Positions 44,199 through 53,223 are shown, numbered from the stretch's first letter. The stretch: 64,000 nucleotides of DNA from Bacterioplanoides sp965200585 (GCF_965200585.1 NZ_OZ241361.1); one strand, 5' to 3'. Notes: generated by a model from the sequence alone, not told the origin. A program made the numbers and translations.

Positions 44199-44270
44199 AG
44201 TCACTACCCCTGATCTGATATGAGGTATAGTAGTCATCATACTAATAATAAAACCCATAAGGTGACTCCT

Positions 44271-45578
44271 ATGACATTCATCAAATCTATACTGGCCATG
44301 GCATTAAGCGCCGGTTTATCTGTCTCTCAGGCGGCTGACATTGTAAATCCTCAAATCACTGATGATGCTGACCAGCATGACCTACATAGCCCGGACACCA
44401 CTCACAATCCACACACCAAGCCAAAACCCGATGGTGCCCGTGATGTGATTGTAGTGGGCAATAACTGGGACGGTACCATTGATATATATGACCCCTACAC
44501 CTTTCAACGCATTAAAAAGCTCAATGCGGTACCGGATAAGGCCGAGCGCCTGGAAGAACTGAATGGCAGTATCAAACGCTGGATTACGTCAACTTTTATC
44601 AAAGAAGTGATTGGTGAAGGCAACCATCAGATGGTCGATGATATGTTTACCTCGAACGATGGTCGTTATTTGTTTATTTCCCGTCCCAGCTTTGCCGATG
44701 TGATTGCATTGGATGTGAACAGCGGCGAGATTAAATGGCGTACGCCAATCGAAGGCTCCCGTTCCGATCATGCGGCCATTTCACCCGATGGTAAAACCTT
44801 CCTGGTGTCTGCCTCCACTGCGCGTAAAGTCCATGCGATTGATACAGAAACCGGGACAATTAAAGGTGGTTTTGAATCCGGTGATCAACCTCATGAAAAC
44901 ACCTATTCAGCTGATGGTAAGCTGATTTATCATGCCAGTATCGGCAAGGTTTATGTGCCGTTCACTACGTCCTGGTTAGACTGGATTAAAGGCGACCGTT
45001 ACTTTCAGGTGGTGGATGCTGACACTTACGAAGTACTGCAACAAGTGGATATGGGAGAAAAGCTGGAAGAATTCGGTTTCCCATGGGTAGACAGTGCGGT
45101 ACGCCCCATGGCCGTTGCGCCTGACGGCAAATTTGTTTATCTGCAGGTATCGTTTTATCACGGCTTTTTTGAATACGATATTGAACAACAAAAAGTAACC
45201 CGTCGTATTGAGTTACCAGTTCCACAGGTGATTGCCGACATGAGCACCCGTGACTATCAATTAAATTCCGCTCATCACGGCTTAGCCATGAACAGCAGCG
45301 GTGATAAATTGTGCGTCGCCGGTACCATGTCGGGCTACGCTGCTATTGTTGAGCGTGATAGCTTTGAGTATCAAACTGTTTCTCTGATGAAAGAGCACCC
45401 ATTGGATGCCAAGCCATACTGGTCGACCGAAAGTGCCGATGGAAAACATTGTTATGTGTCGGTGAGCCAGCAAGATCGCGTGTCGGTTATTTCATTTGAA
45501 ACAGCAAAAGAAGTCGCCAGCTTCCCGGTGGGCGATCACCCCCAGCGTATCCGTACTGGTCATTTGGTGATTGAATAG
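44271..45578 (+). CDS. Periplasmic beta-propeller (YVTN/YncE-like) protein
   Basis: 435 residues from ATG 44271, which has AAGGTGA upstream; a start at 44220 would spoil the signal peptide. Signal peptide MTFIKSILAMALSAGLSVSQA, then a His/Asp-rich stretch and repeated propeller blades with the pattern SPDGKTFLVSAS, SADGKLIYHAS, APDGKFVYLQV, SADGKHCYVSVSQQ. Two cysteines in the last blades could form a disulphide. Such domains bind partner proteins or serve in amine/quinoprotein dehydrogenase complexes; no such partner gene is nearby. Role unknown. Confidence 0.82.
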   Translation: MTFIKSILAMALSAGLSVSQAADIVNPQITDDADQHDLHSPDTTHNPHTKPKPDGARDVIVVGNNWDGTIDIYDPYTFQRIKKLNAVPDKAERLEELNGSIKRWITSTFIKEVIGEGNHQMVDDMFTSNDGRYLFISRPSFADVIALDVNSGEIKWRTPIEGSRSDHAAISPDGKTFLVSASTARKVHAIDTETGTIKGGFESGDQPHENTYSADGKLIYHASIGKVYVPFTTSWLDWIKGDRYFQVVDADTYEVLQQVDMGEKLEEFGFPWVDSAVRPMAVAPDGKFVYLQVSFYHGFFEYDIEQQKVTRRIELPVPQVIADMSTRDYQLNSAHHGLAMNSSGDKLCVAGTMSGYAAIVERDSFEYQTVSLMKEHPLDAKPYWSTESADGKHCYVSVSQQDRVSVISFETAKEVASFPVGDHPQRIRTGHLVIE

Positions 45579-45587
45579 CTGAAAAAT

Positions 45588-45622
45588 AAAAAGGCCATGA
45601 TATAAATCATCATGGCCTTTTT
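45588..45622. terminator. Bidirectional terminator
   Basis: AAAAAGGCCATGAT pairs exactly with ATCATGGCCTTTTT (45588-45601, 45609-45622), 7-base loop. It lies between the convergent ends of the propeller gene and moeA and has A and T runs for both directions. Confidence 0.92.
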
Positions 45623-45640
45623 CATGAAGTCTGAAAAATT

Positions 45641-46876
45641 CTAACTCACAATATTATCAAACGGCTCAACTATAACGGTTTCACCCGTTTCAACCGTACC
45701 GCGTTGTTGCTCGATAATAATGTAGCAATTTGCGGCATTCATCGACGTTAATACACCCGAGCCCTGACTGCCGGTCGTTACTACCGTCATTTTCCCTTGC
45801 TCATCGATTTGATAAATACCACGCTGGAAATCCGTTCGCCCCGGCGCTTTTTTAATTCGGCATCCGGCCGTAGCCGCAATACGTAATGGTTTTACTACTT
45901 TCTGGCCGGTGAGTGTTTTTAACATCGGCACCGCCAACTGATGCATAGTAACCAACGCAGATACCGGATTGCCTGGTAAACCAATAAAAACGCTGTTGGG
46001 TAAAAAACCAAAAGCAAACGGTTTACCGGGTTTAATCGCTAATTTCCAGAAGGCAATTTCACCTAATTCATCCAGTACATTTTTAACAAAATCCGCTTCG
46101 CCTACCGATACACCACCGGAGGTGATCACCACGTCGCATAATTCATCCGCTTGAGTAAATGCAGAACGCAGTGCATCCAGATTATCAGCAACAATACCAA
46201 AGTTAGTAATTTCAACATCCAGCTTTTCCAGTACTGCCGAAATCGTATAACCGTTACTTTCATAAAACTGCCCCGGTGCTAATGGCTCACCCGGCTTTTT
46301 TAATTCATCGCCGGTGGACAACACCGCAACCCGCAGACGACGCACCACGGTAATTTCACGAATGCCTAAACTGGCTAATAAACCCAAATCCGCAGCACGC
46401 AGGCAACGACCCGGCTCAAATACCGCCTGCCCGATGGCAATATCTTCGCCCGCAACACGGACATTATTACCAGCGGTTACAGCACGATTCAGGGTAATCT
46501 GATCACCGTCAGCACTGACCTGCTCCTGCATAATCACGGCATCGGCACCAGCCGGAACCTGAGCACCCGTCATAATCCGTACACATTGCCCGGCTTGTAC
46601 TTCGCCCGCAAAAGGATGCCCTGCGAACGATTGGCCAATTAAGGTCAGCGTTGCATTCTCGCCTGCGTCGTCAGCCCGTAATGCATAACCATCCATGGCG
46701 GAATTATCCGCCGGCGGCACATTTAATTGGCTAACCACAGGCTGCGCAATAACACGCCCCAGCGCTTGTTCAATAGCCACCACTTCGGTTTCTTCAAGTG
46801 GTTTAAGGCTGCTCAGTAATTGCTCCAGAGCCTGATCCAATGGCGTTAATCCGGGGGCAGCGCAATGATCGATCAT
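45641..46876 (-). CDS. moeA: Molybdopterin molybdenumtransferase MoeA
   Basis: Inserts molybdate into adenylylated molybdopterin. The 411-aa protein has the N-terminal block VPPADNSAMDGYALRADD, RIMTGAQVPAGADAVIMQE, VLSTGDELKKPGEPL, TSGGVSVGEADFVK and GLPGNPVSALVTM. The usual partners (moaB/mobA) are not in view on either side. Confidence 0.95.
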   Translation of the reverse strand: MIDHCAAPGLTPLDQALEQLLSSLKPLEETEVVAIEQALGRVIAQPVVSQLNVPPADNSAMDGYALRADDAGENATLTLIGQSFAGHPFAGEVQAGQCVRIMTGAQVPAGADAVIMQEQVSADGDQITLNRAVTAGNNVRVAGEDIAIGQAVFEPGRCLRAADLGLLASLGIREITVVRRLRVAVLSTGDELKKPGEPLAPGQFYESNGYTISAVLEKLDVEITNFGIVADNLDALRSAFTQADELCDVVITSGGVSVGEADFVKNVLDELGEIAFWKLAIKPGKPFAFGFLPNSVFIGLPGNPVSALVTMHQLAVPMLKTLTGQKVVKPLRIAATAGCRIKKAPGRTDFQRGIYQIDEQGKMTVVTTGSQGSGVLTSMNAANCYIIIEQQRGTVETGETVIVEPFDNIVS

Positions 46877-46908
46877 GGTATAAATCTCATCTTCTGAATA
46901 AGGCTATT

Positions 46909-47727
46909 TTAACGGCTTTCACTTGATGTTGCAGTGTTTATAGCCTGTAAGCGGGCAAGCTGCTCGGGAAAATTATCAATTTGCTTTAATGCCATTTTAT
47001 AGGGTTTATGCAAATGCTTTTTCAGATAGCGGGTGGCACTTTTGTTATCAATATTTTTTAACCGACAAAATAATGCCAACACAAATACATTATCGTATTC
47101 GGTTAAGGCCGGTTGACGATTCGCCATGACGTTGTAACAGCTGCCACACCCCCCACGAATGGTATACGACGAGTTCGCTAGCAACACACCAAAGCCCATA
47201 AAACCGGCTAATAATTCGCTGGCCTCAGCAAATAATTCCTGCCCACCTGGTGGCAATACCCGCCCTTGCACCACCATATGTTGTGCCATTACATGGGCAT
47301 AACTGGCTGCCATATCCTCGGGCTTTAATGTTTGTTGCGGGTTATAAAACACCTGCAATGGCTGGTCGACTGGGATTAATTCGTTGTTCGTATTTAATTG
47401 TGAATCGCGTGTTATGTGCTCCAGCATCGGTTGTGGTGCCGGTGGCAACTGACACTGAGGATCTGCTTGTAATTGTTGCGAAGATAACAACTGCAACGGC
47501 CAGCGATTTAACCCGGCATAACGCTGGGTATGCTGAAAAATATTAGCGGCTTTTTCTTCAACGCTGGCAACACGCCCGGGAAAGAACTCATTACTTGGTT
47601 GAATCAGCTGAGTACGCTGAAAAAATTCTTCAGCATCAAAGGTGTGTAACGCCCAGGCAAAGGTTTCAAATACCCATTCGGCCGTAGCCTGATCAACCAG
47701 GGGTTTAGATTTTAACAAACTCAGCAC
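46909..47727 (-). CDS. Conserved protein of unknown function with CGSC motif
   Basis: 272 residues from GTG 47727, chosen because CAGGAAG lies 5 bases upstream; a GTG at 47757 gives ten more residues. Early part VDQATAEWVFETFAWALHTFD resembles zinc-dependent peptidase-like proteins of the DUF980/MtfA type in spacing, but I cannot show the metal motif. It has RGGCGSCYNVMANRQP near residue 210, a CxxC that could bind metal or be redox-active, and LNTNNELIPVDQPLQVFYNPQQTL. Next to moeA on the same strand. Confidence 0.6.
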   Translation of the reverse strand: MLSLLKSKPLVDQATAEWVFETFAWALHTFDAEEFFQRTQLIQPSNEFFPGRVASVEEKAANIFQHTQRYAGLNRWPLQLLSSQQLQADPQCQLPPAPQPMLEHITRDSQLNTNNELIPVDQPLQVFYNPQQTLKPEDMAASYAHVMAQHMVVQGRVLPPGGQELFAEASELLAGFMGFGVLLANSSYTIRGGCGSCYNVMANRQPALTEYDNVFVLALFCRLKNIDNKSATRYLKKHLHKPYKMALKQIDNFPEQLARLQAINTATSSESR

Positions 47728-47839
47728 AACAACTTCCTGAAATAACGATTTAAACACGGCTCTGAAGTAAAAAAATAAGACTGGTCAAAAGCACAAAGGT
47801 TCAGCCTAAGGCATGCTTACAAAGGATTGCTCATAAATG

Positions 47840-48241
47840 TTACGTGTATTTAAGCGGCACCGACTGATTATTCTCAATCAGATGGAACATATTATTCTCT
47901 ACCCAGCGGTCTAACGAGCAAATTTGTTCACGCAACTCCTCACCCAAAGGGGTCAGCCCATACTCGACATGCGGCGGTACCGTGCCCATATCAAGGCGAT
48001 AAACCAGATTCATATTTTCCAGCTCGCGCAGTGTCTGGGTCAGCATCTTTTGTGAGATGCCATCAATCTTTCGCAACAACTCACCATTTCGCCAACGCTG
48101 CTGCGATAGCGCATCCATTACCAGCAGGTTCCACTTACCGGCAATCTGTCCCAGCAGGCAACGAGCCGGGCATTTGGCATTAAACACATTGGGCGTCGCT
48201 TTTGAGCGATCTTTCGGTAATTCATACATGGCAGTGTCCAC
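47840..48241 (-). CDS. HxlR-family winged-helix regulator
   Basis: 133 residues with the HxlR pattern: CPARCLLGQIAGKWNLLVMDAL, RNGELLRKIDGISQKMLTQTLRELENMNLVYR and YGLTPLGEEL. C24 sits where redox-sensing HxlR proteins such as YodB keep their reactive cysteine, and C28 is close by. It is divergent from an AhpD-like gene, so it probably responds to electrophile or oxidant stress and controls that gene (inference). Confidence 0.88.
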   Translation of the reverse strand: MDTAMYELPKDRSKATPNVFNAKCPARCLLGQIAGKWNLLVMDALSQQRWRNGELLRKIDGISQKMLTQTLRELENMNLVYRLDMGTVPPHVEYGLTPLGEELREQICSLDRWVENNMFHLIENNQSVPLKYT

Positions 48242-48257
48242 GGTCGTTATCTGACTC

Positions 48258-48275
48258 CTGTTACAAGCTTAACAG
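48258..48275. promoter_or_regulatory. Inverted repeat in the HxlR/AhpD-like intergenic region
   Basis: CTGTTA-CAAGCT-TAACAG, a perfect 6+6 repeat, 17 bases before the HxlR start codon. Candidate autoregulatory site. Confidence 0.4.
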
Positions 48276-48284
48276 GTCTAAATC

Positions 48285-48311
48285 TATAGTTACCAAAAGG
48301 TGCGTACTATA
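48285..48311. promoter_or_regulatory. Candidate HxlR operator upstream of the AhpD-like gene
   Basis: TATAGTTAC and GTACTATA face each other across 10 bases (CAAAAGGTGC). The spacing suits a winged-helix dimer, and the site lies 54 bases before the AhpD-like ATG, close to where a promoter should be. Confidence 0.45.
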
Positions 48312-48364
48312 ACTTAAGTAATCACCAGCATATTATCATGCTCCGAGACAAAAAGGAGATCACT

Positions 48365-48919
48365 ATGTTTGATCCAATTCAGCCTGAAACCGCAACCGGC
48401 GCTACCGAAGAAGCCTTTGCAGAAGCCAAATCACAATTTGGTGCCGTTATTAATCTGTTTAAAGTGGCTGGCAATGCGCCCAATGTTCTGAAAGGCATCA
48501 TGGCTTTTAATAAAGAAGTGGCGAACGGCTGTGAGCTGAGCGGCGCAGAAGTTGAGCTGGTTGCCATGCTGACGTCTGCCCTTAACCGTTGCGACTACTG
48601 CGTTAACGTTCATATGCAGGTTGGTCAGATGCACAATCTGTCTGAAGCCGATCTGCTGGAAGCCATGGCAGCCAAAGCCGACAGCGCTAAAAGTCAGGCG
48701 CTGCTGAGCTACACCAATGAAGTGATTCGCCAGCGTGGCAAGGTATCACCATCAACATTAAATGCTGCGCTGGAAGCTGGTTACAGCGAGAAAGCACTGC
48801 TGGAAGTGATTGGAATTGTTGGGGTATACACCAGCCTGCAATACATCCGTCACGTAGCAGACCCTGAGCATGACTTCCCGATGGTGGAACAGTTTGATGA
48901 AAATCAACACGGCGCTTAA
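48365..48919 (+). CDS. AhpD-like / carboxymuconolactone decarboxylase family protein
   Basis: 184 residues from ATG 48365 with AAGGAGAT upstream. The AhpD-type active site is present: C76-DY-C79-VN-VH83 in ALNRCDYCVNVHMQ, preceded by the helix VELVAMLTSAL. Proteins of this fold use the CxxC pair for peroxidase or thiol-relay chemistry. It lies divergent from an HxlR-type regulator, suggesting stress-inducible expression. Confidence 0.87.
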   Translation: MFDPIQPETATGATEEAFAEAKSQFGAVINLFKVAGNAPNVLKGIMAFNKEVANGCELSGAEVELVAMLTSALNRCDYCVNVHMQVGQMHNLSEADLLEAMAAKADSAKSQALLSYTNEVIRQRGKVSPSTLNAALEAGYSEKALLEVIGIVGVYTSLQYIRHVADPEHDFPMVEQFDENQHGA

Positions 48920-48943
48920 TTGGTTTTAATTACGCCGTGAGCT

Positions 48944-48977
48944 AAAGGCGCTTAAATAAACTTAAGCGCTTTTTTAT
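48944..48977. terminator. Bidirectional terminator between the AhpD-like gene and bioA
   Basis: GCGCTTAA (48948-48955) pairs with TTAAGCGC (48962-48969) around ATAAAC, with A-rich bases before and a run of T after. It ends at the last codon of bioA and serves the convergent pair. Confidence 0.85.
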
Positions 48978-50266
48978 TATTTCCCGGCCAGCGCCCCCAC
49001 CATACCTGCCGTCAGCTGCTCCAAGTCCTCATCACTCATCACAAACTGCGGCATCACGTACACCAGCTTACCAAACGGGCGGATCCAGATACCACGCTCA
49101 ACACACGCTGGTTGCAGAGTCGCCATATCCACCGGTTGTTTCATTTCGATCACACCAATAGCACCCAGCACACGTACATCTGCAACGCTGTTTAATTCAC
49201 GTGCCGGAGCCAAACCATTAATCAGCCCTTTTTCAATCCGTTGAACTTGTGCCTGCCAGTCATTTTCCAATAATAAATCGATACTTTCACACGCGACCCG
49301 ACACGCTAACGGATTACCCATAAAAGTTGGCCCGTGCATAAAACACCCGGCTTCGCCGTTGCTGATGGTTTCTGCCACATGAGTAGTTGCCAGTGTGGCC
49401 GCCAGGCTCATATAACCGCCGGTAATGGCTTTACCAACACATAAGATATCCGGAGTAATATCAGCGTGTTCACAGGCGAATAATTTACCACTGCGGCCAA
49501 AGCCAGTGGCAATTTCATCGACAATTAATAACACATCAAATTCATCACATAATGCCCGTGCCTGGCGTAAATATTCCGGGTGATAAAAACGCATGCCACC
49601 CGCGCCTTGCACAATCGGTTCAAGAATCAGTGCGGCAATGTCGTTGTGATGTTGCTCCAGCTTGTGACGCAGCGGCAGAATATCATCCGGGTTCCAGTCA
49701 CCATCGAATGGAGTTTGTGGCGCCGGTACAAAAAACTGTTGCGGCAAGATACCGGAGAATAAATGGTGCATACCACGTTGTGGATCACACACCGACATCG
49801 CCCCTAAGGTATCACCGTGATAACCATATTCCAGCGCCAGTAAACGATTTTTACCGGGCTTACCGCGTGCGTGTTGATATTGGATTGCCATTTTGATCGA
49901 TACTTCCACCGACACCGAACCGGAATCAGCAATAAAGACTTTATCCAGTCCCTCTGGCGTGATGTTAACCAGCCGTTTTGCCAGTTCAACCGCAGGCGCA
50001 TGGGTTAAGCCGCCAAACATTACATGGCTCATATGCTGTAGCTGTTCAGCTGCCGCAGCATTTAAACGCGGATGATTGTAGCCATGCACCACACACCACC
50101 AGGACGACATGCCATCAATCAGCTCGCGACCATCTTCCAGGGTTAAACGTACGCCGCTGGCACTTTTCACCGGCCAGATATTGCCCGGCGTGGTCATTGA
50201 ACTGTACGGGTGCCAGATATGCGCACGATCAAAATCCAGATCGACGCTGCGTTGAAAATCAGACAT
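48977..50266 (-). CDS. bioA: Adenosylmethionine--8-amino-7-oxononanoate aminotransferase
   Basis: PLP enzyme of biotin synthesis that makes 7,8-diaminononanoate. The 429-aa protein begins MSDFQRSVDLDFDRAHIWHPYSSM at ATG 50266, with AGGAG 5 bases upstream; the reading frame extends further up but that part is intergenic. Family blocks: DGMSSWWCVVHGYNHP, GYHGDTLGAMSVCD, VDEIATGFGRSGKLFACEH and the PLP-lysine block ILCVGKAITGGYMSLAA. Divergent from the other biotin genes. Confidence 0.95.
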   Translation of the reverse strand: MSDFQRSVDLDFDRAHIWHPYSSMTTPGNIWPVKSASGVRLTLEDGRELIDGMSSWWCVVHGYNHPRLNAAAAEQLQHMSHVMFGGLTHAPAVELAKRLVNITPEGLDKVFIADSGSVSVEVSIKMAIQYQHARGKPGKNRLLALEYGYHGDTLGAMSVCDPQRGMHHLFSGILPQQFFVPAPQTPFDGDWNPDDILPLRHKLEQHHNDIAALILEPIVQGAGGMRFYHPEYLRQARALCDEFDVLLIVDEIATGFGRSGKLFACEHADITPDILCVGKAITGGYMSLAATLATTHVAETISNGEAGCFMHGPTFMGNPLACRVACESIDLLLENDWQAQVQRIEKGLINGLAPARELNSVADVRVLGAIGVIEMKQPVDMATLQPACVERGIWIRPFGKLVYVMPQFVMSDEDLEQLTAGMVGALAGK

Positions 50267-50312
50267 ATACACTCCTAGGCCAGATGATCGGTGGGTTACT
50301 TTCTCAACCGCT

Positions 50313-50341
50313 ATGATGACGACTAACCCGCATTCAGTAAA
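50313..50341 (-). promoter_or_regulatory. Candidate bioA promoter
   Basis: Read on the - strand: TTTACT (50341-50336), 17 bases, CATCAT (50318-50313). Each box matches 4 of 6. The -35 overlaps the left half of the BirA-type operator, which supports it despite the weak match. Confidence 0.4.
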
Positions 50342-50365
50342 CCTACATACAACGGTCTGGTTGAC
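50337..50365. promoter_or_regulatory. BirA-type operator between bioA and bioF
   Basis: GTAAACC (50337-50343), 15 bases, GGTTGAC (50359-50365). This follows the proteobacterial BirA site, GTAAACC-N14/16-GGTTTAC, with one changed base in the right half. It overlaps the -35 boxes of both divergent promoters, so the biotin-protein ligase repressor should control both directions. Confidence 0.75.
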
Positions 50366-50388
50366 CACTGCGTCGTCGCATTTATGAT
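50361..50388 (+). promoter_or_regulatory. Candidate bioF promoter
   Basis: TTGACC (50361-50366), 16 bases, TATGAT (50383-50388). Five of six matches in both boxes. The -35 overlaps the right half of the BirA-type operator. Confidence 0.65.
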
Positions 50389-50409
50389 GCTGGATCCCAT
50401 GATAAAACG

Positions 50410-51588
50410 ATGCCCAACATGAGCTGGAACCAACGCATTCAACACGCCCTGCAACAGCGCGATGAGCAACATCTGCGTCGTCGCCGCGTCTCATTAGACA
50501 GTCCGCAGCAAGCGATGGTTGAAATTAACGGCCAACAACTGATCAACTTTTGTTCAAACGATTACCTTGGGTTGGCGTGTGAAGGCGGTGATGCCCTGGC
50601 TCAGGCAGCCCACAAATGGAACCTTGGCAGCGGTGCCTCCCATCTGGTGTGTGGCCATACTCAAGTACATCATGAATTAGAACAAGCATTAGCCGATTAC
50701 ACCGGATACCCGCGTACCTTGTTATTCTCCAGTGGTTTTATGGCCAATGTCGGCACCATTGCAGCACTGGCTCAGCGTGGCGACCTGATTTTTCAGGATA
50801 AACTCAACCACGCCTCATTATTGGATGGCGCTCAGTTAAGCCGTGCTAAGTTATTACGTTATCGCCATGGCGATTACACGCAGCTCGATCATATGCTTGA
50901 AAATTCAGCTGAAGACAGCGGTGAAAAGCTGATTGTCAGCGACAGTATTTTCAGCATGGATGGTGACCTGGCCGATGTCCGTCAGCTCAGTGACATTGCC
51001 ACAAAACACAATGCTTTATTAATGATTGATGATGCCCATGGTTTAGGCATTCTTGGGACAAAAGAAAAAAATCAGGGTAATGGCGTTCGTGATCATTTTG
51101 CTTTAACACCTGAACAATTACCGGTTTATGTTGGCACGCTGGGTAAAGCCCTGGGCGGCTATGGTGCCTTTGTCGCAGGCAGTGAAGAGCTGATTGATTA
51201 TTTAATTCAGTTTGCACGGCCGTATATTTACACCACGGCACTACCACCCGCACTGGCAGAAGCCATGTTATTTAATCTGGAATTAATGAAACAGCCTCAA
51301 CGGCGCGAACAATTAACGCAACATATTCGTTATTTTCGCCAGCGGGCCAGTGAAATTGATCTGCCACTGATGCCTTCCGAATCGGCTATTCAGCCTTTAT
51401 TAATTGGTGATGCGAATAAAGCGCTGGCACTCAGTGAGGCCTTAAAACAACGTGGTTTGTGGGTCAGTGCGATTCGCCCGCCTACGGTTCCGGCAGGCAG
51501 TGCCCGTCTGCGCATTACCTTAACTGCCAGTCATAGCCGCGAACAAATTGATACCTTATTAACCGCCTTGCAGCAGGTAATGCAATGA
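50410..51588 (+). CDS. bioF: 8-amino-7-oxononanoate synthase
   Basis: PLP enzyme joining pimeloyl-ACP and alanine. The 392-aa protein has NFCSNDYLGLA, GSGASHLVCGHTQVHHELE, FSMDGDLADV, IDDAHGLGILG and the PLP lysine K246 in VGTLGKALGGYGAF. ATG codons at 50410 and 50419 are both possible; neither has a strong ribosome-binding site. bioH overlaps its stop by 4 bases. Confidence 0.95.
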   Translation: MPNMSWNQRIQHALQQRDEQHLRRRRVSLDSPQQAMVEINGQQLINFCSNDYLGLACEGGDALAQAAHKWNLGSGASHLVCGHTQVHHELEQALADYTGYPRTLLFSSGFMANVGTIAALAQRGDLIFQDKLNHASLLDGAQLSRAKLLRYRHGDYTQLDHMLENSAEDSGEKLIVSDSIFSMDGDLADVRQLSDIATKHNALLMIDDAHGLGILGTKEKNQGNGVRDHFALTPEQLPVYVGTLGKALGGYGAFVAGSEELIDYLIQFARPYIYTTALPPALAEAMLFNLELMKQPQRREQLTQHIRYFRQRASEIDLPLMPSESAIQPLLIGDANKALALSEALKQRGLWVSAIRPPTVPAGSARLRITLTASHSREQIDTLLTALQQVMQ

Positions 51589-52361
51589 ACTGGTCTGTTT
51601 TACATAACGACAATACTCAAACCTTGTATTGCTGGTTTCCAGGCTGGAGTTTTAAAGCGAGTGTTTTTGAGCAGCTGTACCGTGATATTCCGGCAACACA
51701 TTTAGGCATAAGTTATCCGGCAACGGGTGAGTTGATTGAGTTCGCACAACAGTCTGCGCAGGAATTAGTGCAGTTTATTCAAACGAGCCAAAGCACAACC
51801 TCATTTAAAAATGTTATTTTCATTGGCTGGTCGTTAGGTGGAGCCATAGCAGTACATTGTGCTCAGGCTTTTCAGCAATTATCGGATATGCCAATTTCAT
51901 TGATGACTCTGGCAACGGGCGAACGGTTTTTACAAGAGGCCGACATTTCAGATCCCTCTATTTCAGAATCAGGCATGGAGCCGGAAACCTTTGCCGCTTT
52001 TTCTGCCAGCTTAGAAAAGTTTCCGACCAAAACCGCTAAACGCTTTTTAGGTTTATGTACTCAACATGCCGACAATGCCAGAGAATTAATGCGTGCGCTT
52101 GCCAATCACCAACTCAGTGATGAAGCCATATTGATTCATTCGTTGAACTGGCTGAATTACCAGGCGCTGCCAGCCTTGCAGGCTCAGCAGTTGCACGGTT
52201 ATTCAGAGCAGGATGGTTTTAATCCACGCCAACTCTCCCCGGCTTTTTATTGTGATGAAAAAAGTCATGTTTTTTTTCTTACTGAAACCGGTAACAGCAA
52301 GGTTTTACAGGCTCTCCGCCAGCTGGAAGCTCAAATATCAGGGAGTAGCGTATGGCGGTAA
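51585..52361 (+). CDS. bioH: Pimeloyl-ACP methyl ester carboxylesterase BioH (divergent)
   Basis: Alpha/beta hydrolase expected to free pimeloyl-ACP from its methyl ester. 258 aa with FPGWSFKASVF at the oxyanion region and the nucleophile elbow G81-W-S83-L-G85. FAAFSASLEKFPTKTAKRFLGLC matches other BioH proteins, and D210 in GYSEQDGFNP fits the acid. The usual C-terminal G-x-G-H is replaced by ETGNSK (N237), so the catalytic His is not evident. The gene lies between bioF and bioC with overlaps on both sides, which supports the call. Confidence 0.8.
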   Translation: MNWSVLHNDNTQTLYCWFPGWSFKASVFEQLYRDIPATHLGISYPATGELIEFAQQSAQELVQFIQTSQSTTSFKNVIFIGWSLGGAIAVHCAQAFQQLSDMPISLMTLATGERFLQEADISDPSISESGMEPETFAAFSASLEKFPTKTAKRFLGLCTQHADNARELMRALANHQLSDEAILIHSLNWLNYQALPALQAQQLHGYSEQDGFNPRQLSPAFYCDEKSHVFFLTETGNSKVLQALRQLEAQISGSSVWR

Positions 52362-53215
52362 TTAATCTGGATGCCCAGACCAACCAAAATAAATGGGCAA
52401 ACAAGAGCCAAGACGTACATCAGACTCGTGATAAAAAACAAGTCGCCCGTCAATTCAGTCGTGCCGCGGCAAGTTATGATCAAGCAGCAACGATTCAGCA
52501 GCAGGCTATTGAGCAGCTATTAACTTTTTTACCAAACAAGCCCAATAATGATTTAGGCCATTGGCTGGATATTGGTTGTGGTACTGGCGCTGCATTTAAG
52601 CCGTTATTAAACGCTGGTATTCGTCATGTTACCGGTGTTGATTTGGCTGAAGGTATGCTGCAGTTTGCTCAGCAGCAATTTTCTCAATCGCCGCAGATTC
52701 AACAGTTGGAATTTATTCAGGCTGATGCCGATGTTTTGCCCTTTCACGATGGCAGTAAGCAGGGAATTTTTTCCAGCCTGATGCTGCAGTGGAGTGAAAA
52801 CCCGTTGCACACCTTGCATGAATGGCAACGGGTATTAGCCCCCGGTTCAACGCTCGCTATTGCGACTCTATTGCCCGGTACTCAGCAGGAGTTAAGTGAT
52901 GCCTGGCATCAAATTGATGAGCGTCCGCATGTGAATCAGTTTGTGGAAAAACAGCGATTGCTGGGGATTTGCGAACAATTAAATCTGGAAGTCATTTCAC
53001 AGCACCAGACTTGTTTAACCGAACATTATGATTCGCTCACTGAATTGTTGCGCAGCTTAAAAGCCATTGGTGCAACAAATGTGAACTCGGGCCGAAAATC
53101 TGGCCTCGGTGGCCGTGCTGCTTTGAGGTTGCTTGATCAGTTTTACCCGCGTGATGAGCACGGAAAATTACCGGTGAGTTATCAGGTGCTTTGGCTGGTT
53201 TTACGCAAAAGTTAA
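52352..53215 (+). CDS. bioC: Malonyl-ACP O-methyltransferase BioC
   Basis: Methylates malonyl-ACP to start pimelate synthesis through fatty-acid enzymes; the ester is later removed by BioH. 287 aa with the BioC start signature VARQFSRAAASYDQAATIQQQ, SAM motif I WLDIGCGTGAAF, and LMLQWSENPLHTLHEWQRVLAPG. It overlaps bioH by 10 bases. The first 30 residues are Asn/Gln-rich and longer than in E. coli. Confidence 0.93.
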   Translation: MAVINLDAQTNQNKWANKSQDVHQTRDKKQVARQFSRAAASYDQAATIQQQAIEQLLTFLPNKPNNDLGHWLDIGCGTGAAFKPLLNAGIRHVTGVDLAEGMLQFAQQQFSQSPQIQQLEFIQADADVLPFHDGSKQGIFSSLMLQWSENPLHTLHEWQRVLAPGSTLAIATLLPGTQQELSDAWHQIDERPHVNQFVEKQRLLGICEQLNLEVISQHQTCLTEHYDSLTELLRSLKAIGATNVNSGRKSGLGGRAALRLLDQFYPRDEHGKLPVSYQVLWLVLRKS

Positions 53216-53223
53216 CCATATTC

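Noticed and set aside
50267..50494. Upstream extension of bioA by 76 codons
   Set aside because: It covers the BirA-type operator and both promoters and has no similarity to aminotransferases; the start at 50266 has a good ribosome-binding site.
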